Assembly: GCA_017506865.1 (NCBI GenBank)
Contig: JAFCMP010000537.1
Coordinates: 600,541-664,540 of the forward strand
DNA from: Tribonema minus
Lineage: Eukaryota > Sar > Xanthophyceae > Tribonematales > Tribonemataceae
Length of the DNA: 64,000 nucleotides
Direction: 5' to 3'
Made by a program: the position numbers and the translations under genes. The notes below the pieces were generated by a model. That model had not been told where the DNA came from. It worked only from the letters and a program-made list of their open reading frames with translations, and did no database searches. Below, one piece after another: positions 1 through 10,200 of the stretch. The number at the start of each line of letters is the position of its first letter. The stretch's first letter is position 1.

Positions 1-480
1 TGCGGCTGGGCCGCAGAAGGGGGGCACCTGGATGTGCTACAGTGGGCTCGCGCCAACGGGTGCCGCTGGGACGAAACCACATGCGCACAGGCCGCATACT
101 CAGGGCACTTACAAGTGTTGCAGTGGGCGCGTGCCAACGGGTGTCCCTGGAACGAAGTCACGTGCTCACTAGCAGCAGGCAGCGGGCACCTCGAGGTGCT
201 GCAGTGGGCTCGTGCACACGGATGCCCCTGGGACCACAGGACGTGCAGCTCAGCCGCGTATGGGGGACACCTGGAGGTCCTTCAGTGGGCTCGTGAGCAC
301 GGGTGCCCCTGGGACCAGCAGACCTGCAGCTCAGCCGCACAGAACGGACATTTGCATGTGCTGCAGTGGGCCCGTGCCAACGGCTGCCTGTGGGACAAGG
401 AAACATGCATAGCAGCAGCCGCCTACCAGCATCATGAAGTGCTGCAGTGGGCGCGTGCCAACGGGTGCCCGGAGGCATGA
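1..480 (+). CDS. Ankyrin-like WARANGCPW-repeat protein, C-terminal part
   Basis: The frame is open from base 1 and ends at TGA 478-480; the 5' end lies outside the window. It encodes six 27-residue units built on G-H-L-x-V-L-Q-W-A-R-A-N-G-C-P-W-D-x-x-T-C-x-x-A-A, the last one cut short after NGCPEA. This is the helix-turn-helix ankyrin-like repeat common in algal and protist multigene families and probably a protein-interaction surface. Each unit keeps a Trp and a Cys pair six residues apart (C-P-W-D-x-x-T-C). Two paralogues lie 10 and 20 kb downstream. A short 3'-UTR intron follows the stop. The N-terminal domain is not seen, so the function is unknown. Confidence 0.85.
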   Translation, partial: CGWAAEGGHLDVLQWARANGCRWDETTCAQAAYSGHLQVLQWARANGCPWNEVTCSLAAGSGHLEVLQWARAHGCPWDHRTCSSAAYGGHLEVLQWAREHGCPWDQQTCSSAAQNGHLHVLQWARANGCLWDKETCIAAAAYQHHEVLQWARANGCPEA

Positions 481-491
481 CGCAGACTCAG

Positions 492-533
492 GTGAGCACC
501 CTTTCCTGATCGTATTCATAGTTCGGTGTGCAG
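492..533 (+). other. Probable 3'-UTR intron of the first ankyrin-like gene
   Basis: The sequence CAG|GTGAGC lies 11 bases after the stop codon and GTGCAG lies 42 bases further on. The two paralogues have the same arrangement at equivalent positions, which supports a real mini-intron rather than chance. Confidence 0.5.
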
Positions 534-1033
534 GTGCTCTTACAAGCAGGGTACATGCACATGTGTTTGTGTTGGTTGATGTCATGAAATCCGATGCGAA
601 TAAGTTGTGAAGAGGGCTTTCTTGCATACATGCAGTGACTTTTTCGGAGGACACCATAGTGCATTCGAGGGTTCACAACCATCAAATCACCATGTTGCTG
701 ATGTGCATGTACAACGTTGACAGGACAACCCCTGACTCTTCAAGATGTTTGCGCTGCCCGTTCCTTCCTTCGCCGCGCTCTGTAGGGCGCAACCGCACGG
801 TAGCGTTGCGCTGCTGCAGTAGGAGAGTCGCCAGCTTGCAGAAAGCACTAACGCTGACACATGCTGATTGCCTGCGTGTGCGTCGCTGCGCCCGTTGCAG
901 GTGATGGTGGTGGCGGAGGACGACGGCGTGAATGTACTGTGAAGTGAAGAAGCGGTAGGAGAGTCACCAGCTTGCAGAAACCACCAACACTGCCATGTTG
1001 ATTGTTTGCGTGTGCGCGGCTGCGCTGTTGCAG
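534..1033. other. Gene-poor stretch with a 133-bp tandem duplication
   Basis: No convincing coding frame. The segment near 830-925 (GTAGGAGAGTCGCCAGC ... GTTGCAG|GTGATGGTGGTGGC) is repeated, diverged, at about 960-1050 and leads there into a likely exon at 1034. The acceptor-side copy at 901 therefore looks like a duplicated exon edge. Confidence 0.5.
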
Positions 1034-1120
1034 GTGCTGATGGTGGCGGCAGGATACTGCGCGAAGGAGCAGATCAAGGAGTGCATCGCCACCGCAAAAC
1101 TCGCTTCGGTGCCTATTGTG
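1034..1120 (+). CDS. Lone exon of an unidentified gene
   Basis: The segment is bounded by GTTGCAG before it and GTGAGC after it. It is open and in phase 0 at both ends, giving 29 residues that begin VLMVAAGYCAKEQIK and end LASVPIV. Third positions favour G/C. The acceptor and first exon bases are duplicated 133 bp upstream at 901, the same edge duplication seen around exons of the large ARID gene. I do not recognise the protein, and no companion exons can be assigned with confidence. A minus-strand ORF over 964-1419 is an alternative reading. Confidence 0.35.
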
Positions 1121-4100
1121 GTGAGCGCCGCTGCATGACTTCTACTTAGTTTGGCTTTTGTCCTGGAGGATTTCACTGAGACCATGCGAGTAGCGCTGGA
1201 CTTGAGGACTTGACCTACATGATCTGACTGAAATTGTGCAAGAGTCATGAGGTTCTGTGGTTTGAGTTCGCTTACCGCAATCGACAATACCTGCTTCCAG
1301 ACTGTGTGGGGTGCCTGGCCGGCAAGGCGGGGGGCGTGGTAACCGCCGCTGTACACAGTACACAGTCCAGACGGCTCCAGAAGGTGTGACTGAAAGTACG
1401 CAATCTTTGCGAACTTCAAGACGTGCCCTAAAGCACCTGCGACAGTTGAAGCCCATGACGTCCAGGGTCTCGGACCTCACATACTTAGTTGTTTGATGGC
1501 CCACGAAACATATCGCTCGCTTCAATTGTTTCCGAGACTTGATTAGCCAGTGTGACTGAGGCGAGGTTTGCAGGCTGGATATTGTCTTAACAAGCCTGTG
1601 TTGGCATCCTGACTCGTTCGCACATGCCGCCGTGTGCATAGACCAGTTGTGCGCAGCTGTTAGAGGCGGCAATTAGTCCACCAGCTGCAATGCGATGCAC
1701 AATATTAGTCGCCATAAGGTAGTTATGTGCAGCTGCTAGCTGCCATTCGATCACTCTCGCCATCTTCCTCTGTACTAACTCCAAGCAGCTGTGCATGGCA
1801 TGGTATGATACATGGTGCATTCTCCAAACAAGCAACTACTTCTATCTCTACACGAAGACAGATACATATCACTTCATTACACTGACTTCCGTCAACAACT
1901 CATGATGACCTCAATGCACTGTACCGAATGTGATCTCTGACACACACACGAAGATATCTGTCAATGTGGTTATGGAGCAATACTGAGTATGCACTTGCTG
2001 CATCCTGTAGCGGTCAACAGCCGCTTGTAGGCACAAATTGAAAGCTCAAGTCTGCAAGAGCCCCTGTTTGTACCCTCAAACGCATCTGGGAGCAGTTGCA
2101 CGCACTCATTCGTCAGCAATCACCACGAAGCACTGAGCAAGCTTGAAGCACTAACACAGGCAATCCCCGCACACATTGATGTTGAAGTTGTGCAGGCACG
2201 TCATCGACGAGACCGTCCAAACTTCAACCTACAAGCAACTGCATACCAGCGCCTCGCGTGCTATCAGACCGCCGTGCCATGCTCATGTGCGGCGGGCAGC
2301 TTCTGCGCAGTTCACGTCATGCAGCCCCACATGCATGGGAGGGGCGCTCGAACGGCGCGCTGTTCACATCAACTGGCACTGCTCAGCTATGCCAACCCCC
2401 CCCCCCTCGTTCCAGGCCACTCTGCCCCCCATGATGACTGTGGCAAAGGGGGCATTGAGGGGAACCCCTGAGTGTGGTTGACGCGCCGGCGCTTGCAGCC
2501 ACTGTGATGCTGTTTGCCATGACTTTTGCTGCGTTCGCTGTCGCGTCGGTCGTGTAGGAGGAGCAGGGTAAGTAGGGCAGGACGTGCAATAGGCAACGAC
2601 AAATGGCGTAAGGAAGTGTCCATGTGATCGGCGGCAGCAGCCACTGCGGTGTGGCGCTTGTCAGCTTGCAGTTTGCCAGTCCTGCTGGCCGCTATCCATG
2701 TGCGGATTAACATCAATGTATTGCATGCTTGCAAGGAAACAAATAGGGTCAATGGTGCTTGCGAGTGCGAGTCTAACATTGTCTTTATTGTGCTACCTGC
2801 TGCGTCATGACCATGCTCACTGCTTGATGTTCATGAGCTCTTAGAACAAAGTATTGTGTCAGTGAGTTGCTGCAGCATGAACCCTGGGTGACAGTCATCT
2901 TCAACTTGTGATAACTCTGTGAGAACATAACAGTGATCAACACAACAGGAGACTTGTCAACATCAAAGCCTGTGGATGCTAGCATAGGGTAGGAAGCTTC
3001 CAGTTTTCCTTGCTGTACAAAGCACATGCAACGCCAACACGTCCTGCACAAGGTTGTCAATTGCCCATTCCCTCTACTTGGGTCAGGGTAGATGCTTCCC
3101 AAAGGGAATAAATGTGGGAGGGGAGGGCCCTCGCGGGACATGCACAACAGAGAAAATGAGTCAGCCACAACTTCCAACCATAAAGCTGAGTTGCTGTTGC
3201 AGCGCGTGACATGGTGCATTCTGTACATCTTGTGTGCGCTTTGGTAAAGCACAAAAATGATCTGTGTGACACAATCTCATGCAGTGCTTCTACTTCTTCT
3301 GGATAAAGCACAACATTAACCTTTCTTTTGACGCATTTTTGTTGCACGGGGGCAGATCCGAACAAATTCAGTACTACTACTGTAAATAGCTGCGTGTAGA
3401 CCGTCAGACACCTTCTGGCCGTGGCTTACAGCAGCAAGCTGATGCGCGCAGTTCGCAGAAAAGTGTACCTGGACATCATGACATCAACAACATATTTGCT
3501 TACAGTATCTTGACATGTGGTTCAGCCGCAGCTAAAGTAACAGTTCACATTGCTCATGTCAGCGAACAGAGGGATATCGCGCAGTAGACAAAGAATGCTC
3601 GCCGATGCATGCAGAAGGCACAACTGCATAATGATTGTGCACAATGCAGTCATTGGCGGCATTTGAGTAGTTGTGCACGCAGTAATTGGCGGTTGAGAAG
3701 TCTGGTTCAGGTTACCACAGCTCTTTCAGGCAGCCGAAGGTGGGCTCTATCCACAGCAACAATGCCCCAGCACCAAATCCCATACAGGAGTGATCCATAC
3801 ATGTGAGCAGCCACAATCCTGCTTAGCAACCCCTAGCTCAGGGCTACACGCAGTTAACACTCCCCACCGCCACCCAGGGCTCGGGCACATAGGGGTTGTC
3901 ATGCGCCAGCCAGGACTCAGGGACAAAGGGGATGCCATGCACTCTGCTACGCTAGCACAAACCGCACTGGCAGGTGCGCGCAACACGCCTGCCAAAGCCG
4001 CCGCCAGAAGCGTGCGACGAACATGCCTGCCTCCAAAAAGCATGCAGGCGCGCTGAATATGCCACCGCCATGCAGAGCCTACATGGCGCATGCAACAGGT

Positions 4101-5115
4101 GCCCGCTGCCAGCGCCAAGGGCAAGGTGGGGGTGCGCAACCTCCGCGTCGCCAAACGCAGGCGCAATTTACGCGTGGTACGCCAACAGACACAAAGCACG
4201 TGATGAACTGCTTGCAAAGAATTGGTGCAGTTGAATTATGCGCGTGCTCGTTGCCTGCATGCAGTCTGCAGCTTGTGACGCAAAAACGCAGATCTCATGT
4301 CCCCAAGTTCACCAGAACCCACAGCGCTGGTGCAGGAATAATGCAGACAGTGGTGTCACAGCCTGCTGCACGCTCAGATATTGTGGAGCCCTTTGTTCAG
4401 AAAGCTACACGAGCATCAGTAGACCCACTTCCCAACTGCTGCGCACTTCAGCTGTATGATGCGTGACAGGTGGGCAACACCCAATGTTTACCCCCCATTG
4501 GTCCGATAAGATCTCAGAGCATTTCGTCTTCACCGACACGGCGGTGCGGCTAAGACAGGTTGCACGAAATCCTCAGCAAAATAGGTGCACCTCATCGAAG
4601 CAGTTGCCACTAGGCTGAGGGACGTACACAAACATGTAATTTGTCAGGCTCACATCAAACACGTCGCAGGAGCTCAGGAGATCTGCTGTGCGAGACAGCA
4701 ACAAACGGTTCCAGTTATGGCGTTCGCGCAGTAGTCACTGTAAACTAAGGTTAGGTCCATTCCGTGCACATTGACTAGCCGCACCTGTTTTCAATTCCAC
4801 GGACTCCGTGCTTTGCCTCAGCTTTGTCATGCTTTCCAGATCATGTACACCTCCTCCCCGCACCACCCCCCCCCAGTTTCTGGCAGGCTTTGTTGATTGT
4901 CTTTTCACCTTCCTCACGAGGCACGAAGCTTGTACAGCAGCACCGACGCTGCTCAACAAGCGCGGGTCAAAATCGCGGCCGCCGTGCGATTTGCAGGGAG
5001 TGCTGGAGAGCATGTTCCACCCTGGGGAGAAACGTAACCTCAACCTGAAGTTGTATATTATGTCCTGGACCGCATGGGCTGCGCGCACGATAAATCGGGC
5101 TTGCAATAACTAAAT
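1121..5115. other. Intergenic or intronic region without a clear gene
   Basis: Only short frames are present. Possible fragments are an open stretch on either strand at 1240-1500, and a hydrophobic run (ATVMLFAMTFAAFAVASVV, stop at 2555) after a possible acceptor at 2498 that could be a terminal membrane-segment exon. Neither can be tied to a gene. The rest, including the 3' flank of the retroelement at 5116, shows nothing I can identify. Confidence 0.4.
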
Positions 5116-8100
5116 CTACGGAGGAGCCGGCGGTTCGGCGCTGGCCGGCGAGGGCCGCGGCACTTGCAACAGTGCGATGCGGCGGTAAGCGCTGACGTCG
5201 CCATCAGGGGCAATGACTGCGTTCCAGTTGTCGATCACGACACGTGTGAGCGCGCGCTGTAGCGCGAGGGAGGTGCGGCGGCGCCAGAAGGCAACGCGCT
5301 GCGCGAGATTGTAGCTGCCCTGCGAGCTCTGCTCGGCGAGTGCGTGTAGCAGCGCTTGGGTGTCGCGTGACATAGCGCCGAAGTGGTCAAAGGCTGCGGA
5401 AAATAGGGTGTGTGTAGTGGGGTCCAGGGCCCCTGAGACTACGTATGTGTCTATCTTTTCCTGCGAAGCCGATTCAAGCACGCGCTGCACATCGCGCGCG
5501 CCCCCCTGAGCCTGACGGAGGCGGGAGGGGCATGAGCTGTCACGTATGGTGACGTCTATGCAACAAGCTACTTCAAAGCCGCCGCGCAGTTTAGTGCACC
5601 GGCCTGCTGCTACCGCGTCGGCGCTCGGCTGCACTTTAGGGACTGGAAGGCAGACCTGGTTGCTGCCAAAGACGATGTCCATGAACTTGTTGAACCCGTG
5701 GCGCGCCGCGTAGCGGCGGAAGGGGGCAAGGGTGTCCCGGTCGAGACCGCGGAGGTGGGCCACCTGCTTGAGCAGCTGAAAGAGCGCGTCTGCGAGCAAG
5801 TTGTGTCGCGTGACGTTAAGCCCTTGTGTGCAGCGGCGCAGGTGGGCACCCGAGTCCACTGGTCTATGGCACTTGGGGCACCGCGCCGCAGCGGGGGCGG
5901 GGCGCTCCACGCCCAGGTGGCGCCGCAGCGTCTCGCGGAATTCCGGCGGGGACATGGTCTCCGCTGGGTCAGTGCTCGGCAATTGCGCCAAGAAACCCAT
6001 GGCCCCCTTAGAGGCGCCGCTGCGCCACGCCGCGACTGCTTCCAACGCATTTGCTGCTTCAAGCCGACGCAGCTGCGTGGCGGCGAGCGCTGCGTCTAGC
6101 ACCCGTGATAGCGCCGCTTGACGCCGCGGCAGCACGGCGGCCGGCGGGGCCTGGGCAGAGCCTGGCTCGCGCGCCACCGCTGGCGCAGCAGCGCGGCGCG
6201 CGCCGGCGCGAGTCCGCATGCCCGGCCCCGCAGCTCCGCCTGCCCGTTGCAGCAGATCGCGCAGCGCCCGCCATGCGCCGTCGTCCTGGCGCCAGTCCTG
6301 GTACCAGACCGTGGGCAGGAGCAGTGCGAGGGCCGCTGCAGCCTCATCGCTGCCGCTGCGCAGCTGCTGCAGGCAGGTAGCTATCTGGGTGAAGGTGAAG
6401 CCATAGCGGGCATGCTCTAGGACGCGGCTGCGTGCCGCGACTGGAAATGCCGCCAGTGCCGGCCCCATGCACTCGAGGGAACGTGCAGCAAATGCGGCAC
6501 ATGCACGGGGCGCCGCGCCCAGCACGCCAAAGCCACCACTCCCCAGCCGCAGATGCACGCGTACCTGCTGATGTGCTGGTAGCGTCACTGGGGCCTCGCC
6601 ACCCCAGTCGGCGCCGCGTACCCATGCCACTGCCGCCGCCCACAGAGAGGGCGGCGCCGCCGCCGCCGAAACCGCCGGCGGGCCGCGGCAATCGTCACCC
6701 GCCGCCGGCGCGCGCTGGTGGGCCGGCGGCGTAAGACCCGCCGATGGCTCCTGCGCCAGCGCGGCCACGGCCGCTAGCGTGATGGCGTCGAAGCGCCGTA
6801 GCTCCTCGTGCGTGAGGGATGGCGCTGTATTGCGCGAGACATGCCCTGCGCGGGCGGGGACGGCAAGACGCAGAATGGAGAAGGCAGCCTGCACATCCTC
6901 CATCTGCACAAGCTCCGCAACCAGGCGGTCGGTGCCGGGGGCACGAAGGGTCGCCGCCACTTGCGCGCGCACGAAGCCCTCGGTGCCGACCGGCACCCCC
7001 ATCAGCGTGATGCCGTCGTCACATACTGGTACGGGGACATTGGCGGCGGCAAAGACGGCGGCGGCGCGCTCGCGGGCGCCGCCTGAGGCCGGCACCACCG
7101 CCGCGCATTTCGTGACGTTGACCTGAATGTTGAGCTCGCTCAGCGCCTGTTGTATGAAGCAGAACGCGCGGCCAACGTGGTCGAGCACCGGCGCGTCACA
7201 GCTGGGCGTCATGATGGTGAGGTCATCGAGGTAGCCCGGAAGCGCCAGTTGCGGGAACTTGGCGCGGGCAGCCACCATGGTGCCGCGCAGTGCCAGCGCG
7301 AACAGCAGCGGCCCCAATGGGTCGCCCTGCTGCACGCCCTGTTGGGAGAGGATGATGGCGGCGTCGGCGTGCCCATCTAGGCCAAATTGTAGCCAAGGGG
7401 CCCGGCCGGGGCCGTAGATGTGCTCGACGTAGCCGTACAGGCCAGGCAGATGCTCGGCCACCGCGGTGAGGACTGCCGAGCGCGACAGCGCGTTGAAGGC
7501 ATTACTGCCGTCAATGGCAAGGAGCACGCCGCCGCACTCATGCGTGAGCTGCGCCATGAGCGCCACTCTCTCTGCGCCCCCCCGCGCGCCGACCCCAAAC
7601 TGGCCAATTGGTTCCAGCAGCGCGGAGACGCGGTCCCGGGTGTCCGTGCAGAAGGTGCGGGCGAACAGGCGGCGGATGGTGTCGCCGCACGCGATGGGGC
7701 GCGCCTTCTCGCCCACAGCGCTGAGGCGCGCGGCCGCGTGAAGGCGCCAAAAGGGGGCGGGCAGCGCGGCGGGGGTGGAGTACACCGCGGTACCCAGCCA
7801 CGCCAGCAGCTCAAGGAGCCAGTCAACCGTGCGCCCCGACGTGTGCGCCGTGTGCCGGACGCACTGCTGGAGGTGGGAGTTGCGCAGCCCAGAGGGACCG
7901 GCGGCCGAGCCAGGGTTGGCGGCGAGGATGGCCTCGCGTAGCCCGTCCGCCGTGAATGAAGCGCAGTTGAGTGGTGCCGGCGCCGCCAGCGCCGCCGCCG
8001 CCACCAAGCTGCGCGCCCGCGATGCCGCGGCATCCAGCTTCGCAGACGCATCGCCAGCTGGGTGTTTAGCCTGCAGTTTATGCAAGGTAGCAGAGTCGCG

Positions 8101-9282
8101 GGGGGCAGATGTGTCAGCACCCTCCGCCAGCAGCCGCGCGGCGCGCCCGACGCCGCCCGGCTGCCGCGCCGTCGCCGCCGCGCGTTCCCGCACTGCCGCC
8201 GCCGCCTCCGTCATAGACCTAGCGCGGCGCGTGCACGCACGGGCGGCGCCGCGGCGGCAGAAGGCCAGCGCTGTGCGCGTGAGCAGGTCCAGGTCGCCTG
8301 CCACGAAGGCCGCAAAACGGTGCGCCCGCGGCAGGGAGCCGTCGGGTACAAGCAGCAGGCACGGCAGCAGATGCAGCAGCTTGCACCATGCACCGGCTGT
8401 GGCGGACGCCTGTGCCGCTGCCTCAACCCCGTGTGCCTGCGCTACCGCCGTCTGCGCTTCCCGGAGGCCCGCCAGCGTGGCCGTCAAGGCGGCTGTGAAG
8501 TCCGAGCGGTGCTCCAGGCGAATGCGGCGGCCGACCACCAGTTGCTGCTGCAGAACATAGTCAAAGGAGAGGTCGTCAAGCGCTGCGCGCGCGGGCGAGA
8601 GCGGCGCCAGCGTCCAGAGCGGAAGCGCGCTGCGCCATGTTGGCCCTGCCGCAGCCACAGCGGCAGCTGCGCGGGCGCCGGGGCCGCGCGCGCCGCCGCT
8701 GGCTGTAGAGAGGGGGAGGATGGGGGGCAGAGGCGCGACGCGGGGCCCGTGTGGCCGCTGCGTTGCGGCCGCCCCCCGGGACTTGTACAGGTGGTCGCGC
8801 TGGTGCAATTTCGTGCGCACGCACCCTGGCTCGCCGCACGAGGCGCATGCGCAGAGTAGCAGCTCGGGTTCCACGGCGTAGTAGGTGCCCGCGCAGGCTC
8901 GGTGGAGAGTCAAACACTCATCGTCGACCGCCTGCATACGCGCGAGAAAGTCGGCAGGCACATTCGGATGCTCGCGGCGCTGGTGATCCGCCAGCGTCGT
9001 GGCGATGCGGCGCGCCAGCGCCAGCGACGCCGACGTCTGCGCTGTGAGCGTGTTCGCCTCCCCGTTCCGGCGGAGGCGCGGTTTGGGCACTGGCACCCGA
9101 AAGAGGCAGCCAGTGTCATATAAAGGGCAGCGCGGATAGATGGCAGCTGTTGCAGGCTGAGCGGGCGCCTGCACTGCCTCAGGCTGCGCAGGGTCTATGC
9201 CCGCCGCGGCAGCCGCTGCTGCAGCAGCAGCTGCCGCAATGGCCGCCGGTGCGGCTCCCCCTGAAGTAGAGTCAGACATCAT
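5116..9282 (-). CDS. Non-LTR retrotransposon polyprotein: Zn finger, RT, restriction-like endonuclease-type C-terminus
   Basis: One uninterrupted 1388-codon ORF starting ATG-ATG. The N-terminus has an Ala run (about residues 14-27) and a possible C2H2-type finger (two Cys near 51-58, then H-x4-H). RT motif A has IDGSNAFN with Asp591, motif B has QQGVQQGDPLGPLLF, and motif C is YLDD at 684-687. A CCHC knuckle (C1135, C1138, H1147, C1151) precedes a conserved block with CCIDVTI around residue 1243 and a later K-x-x-Y / GAMS block. This order (N-terminal finger, RT, CCHC, PD-D/E-K-like nuclease) is that of R2/NeSL/HERO-type site-specific elements, which integrate by target-primed reverse transcription. 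No stop or frameshift is seen, so the copy may be young. It lies head-to-head with the ankyrin-like gene at 9409, 126 bp between starts. The exact clade and nuclease active site are inferred. Confidence 0.88.
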   Translation of the reverse strand: MMSDSTSGGAAPAAIAAAAAAAAAAAAGIDPAQPEAVQAPAQPATAAIYPRCPLYDTGCLFRVPVPKPRLRRNGEANTLTAQTSASLALARRIATTLADHQRREHPNVPADFLARMQAVDDECLTLHRACAGTYYAVEPELLLCACASCGEPGCVRTKLHQRDHLYKSRGAAATQRPHGPRVAPLPPILPLSTASGGARGPGARAAAAVAAAGPTWRSALPLWTLAPLSPARAALDDLSFDYVLQQQLVVGRRIRLEHRSDFTAALTATLAGLREAQTAVAQAHGVEAAAQASATAGAWCKLLHLLPCLLLVPDGSLPRAHRFAAFVAGDLDLLTRTALAFCRRGAARACTRRARSMTEAAAAVRERAAATARQPGGVGRAARLLAEGADTSAPRDSATLHKLQAKHPAGDASAKLDAAASRARSLVAAAALAAPAPLNCASFTADGLREAILAANPGSAAGPSGLRNSHLQQCVRHTAHTSGRTVDWLLELLAWLGTAVYSTPAALPAPFWRLHAAARLSAVGEKARPIACGDTIRRLFARTFCTDTRDRVSALLEPIGQFGVGARGGAERVALMAQLTHECGGVLLAIDGSNAFNALSRSAVLTAVAEHLPGLYGYVEHIYGPGRAPWLQFGLDGHADAAIILSQQGVQQGDPLGPLLFALALRGTMVAARAKFPQLALPGYLDDLTIMTPSCDAPVLDHVGRAFCFIQQALSELNIQVNVTKCAAVVPASGGARERAAAVFAAANVPVPVCDDGITLMGVPVGTEGFVRAQVAATLRAPGTDRLVAELVQMEDVQAAFSILRLAVPARAGHVSRNTAPSLTHEELRRFDAITLAAVAALAQEPSAGLTPPAHQRAPAAGDDCRGPPAVSAAAAPPSLWAAAVAWVRGADWGGEAPVTLPAHQQVRVHLRLGSGGFGVLGAAPRACAAFAARSLECMGPALAAFPVAARSRVLEHARYGFTFTQIATCLQQLRSGSDEAAAALALLLPTVWYQDWRQDDGAWRALRDLLQRAGGAAGPGMRTRAGARRAAAPAVAREPGSAQAPPAAVLPRRQAALSRVLDAALAATQLRRLEAANALEAVAAWRSGASKGAMGFLAQLPSTDPAETMSPPEFRETLRRHLGVERPAPAAARCPKCHRPVDSGAHLRRCTQGLNVTRHNLLADALFQLLKQVAHLRGLDRDTLAPFRRYAARHGFNKFMDIVFGSNQVCLPVPKVQPSADAVAAGRCTKLRGGFEVACCIDVTIRDSSCPSRLRQAQGGARDVQRVLESASQEKIDTYVVSGALDPTTHTLFSAAFDHFGAMSRDTQALLHALAEQSSQGSYNLAQRVAFWRRRTSLALQRALTRVVIDNWNAVIAPDGDVSAYRRIALLQVPRPSPASAEPPAPP

Positions 9283-9408
9283 TACGGTGGATGAGGGGAG
9301 CGCCGCACCGGCGGCTTACAGGCCCGAGGCGCCGCCGCCTGAAGTTCGACTTGAAGTTTTGGATTCGGCAAAACGGCCGGCTCCGGCTCCGCAACGATCG
9401 TTTCCAAA

Positions 9409-10143
9409 ATGCAAACAAGGGCCAGCAGAAGGGCGGCGGCAGCTGCGTATCCGATACTCGACCCAACGCTAGCGCAGAACATCCTGGCGTTCCTACGTCC
9501 ATCCCTGATGATCAGGACCACATGCCGCGGGTTCAAAGGAGCTACAGAGGCTCTGCAGGTCGGGCTGGAGCAGCGGACAGTGGCTGCCGACGCTGCTGCA
9601 AGCATCACCCTCATACAGTGGGCGAGACGCGCCGGCCTGCGCCCGGAACCGGCGCAGAATTCATGCATTCGCGACGGCAACCTTGCCGGCCTGTGCCGGC
9701 TTCGGTCGCTGTTCGATCCGCCGTTAGTAAAGCAACACTGCTGGCTTGCTGCCTCTGGCGGGCATTTAGAGCTGCTCCAGTGGCTGCGACAGAACGGTTG
9801 CGCCTGGTGTGAGTGGACATGCGCATATGCTGCAAAAGGAGGGCATTTGGAGGTATTGCAGTGGGCTCGTGCTAACGGGTGCCCATGGGGCAGCTGGACA
9901 TGCGCATATGCCGCATGCAGAGGGCATCTCAATGTGCTTCGCTGGGCGCGTGCCAACGGCTGCCCCTGGGACGCCTGGATATGCGCATATGCTGCACAGG
10001 GCGGTCATCTGGCGATCCTTCAGTGGGCTCGCGCCAATGGGTGTCCCTGGGACAACTACACGTGCAAATATGCAGAATCTGGCAAGCACCACGAGGTGCT
10101 GCGCTGGGCACTTGCCAATGGGTGCCCGCCATGGGGCGCATGA
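9409..10143 (+). CDS. F-box-like / ankyrin-like WARANGCPW-repeat protein, intact copy
   Basis: 244 codons from an ATG that its paralogue at 19377 shares in context (TTTCC-A/G-AAATGCAAAC). Residues about 14-45 (DPTLAQNILAFLRPS, then a TCRGFKGA segment) look like a degenerate F-box helix. Residues about 60-115 are decayed repeats, followed by five 27-residue GHLEVLQW/NGCPW units ending KHHEVLRWALANGCPP. The pairing suggests a substrate-binding repeat platform on an F-box-like adaptor, which is inference. Homology to the paralogue stops about 17 bp upstream of the ATG, where sequence next to the retroelement at 5116-9282 begins. A 44-nt 3'-UTR intron follows the stop. Confidence 0.8.
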   Translation: MQTRASRRAAAAAYPILDPTLAQNILAFLRPSLMIRTTCRGFKGATEALQVGLEQRTVAADAAASITLIQWARRAGLRPEPAQNSCIRDGNLAGLCRLRSLFDPPLVKQHCWLAASGGHLELLQWLRQNGCAWCEWTCAYAAKGGHLEVLQWARANGCPWGSWTCAYAACRGHLNVLRWARANGCPWDAWICAYAAQGGHLAILQWARANGCPWDNYTCKYAESGKHHEVLRWALANGCPPWGA

Positions 10144-10156
10144 GAGACCGACTCAG

Positions 10157-10200
10157 GTGACTTGCTACTTGCATACCGATTCATTGCTATTCTGGTGCAG
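10157..10200 (+). other. Probable 3'-UTR intron of the second ankyrin-like gene
   Basis: CTCAG|GTGACT lies 13 bases after the TGA and the intron would end TGGTGCAG|TGACTCC. Donor position, size and acceptor match those of the two paralogues. Confidence 0.5.

Noticed and set aside
7775-8859. Long plus-strand ORFs (up to 265 codons) opposite the retroelement polyprotein
   Set aside because: They are antisense shadows of a GC-rich coding strand; the minus-strand frame has RT motifs and is continuous.
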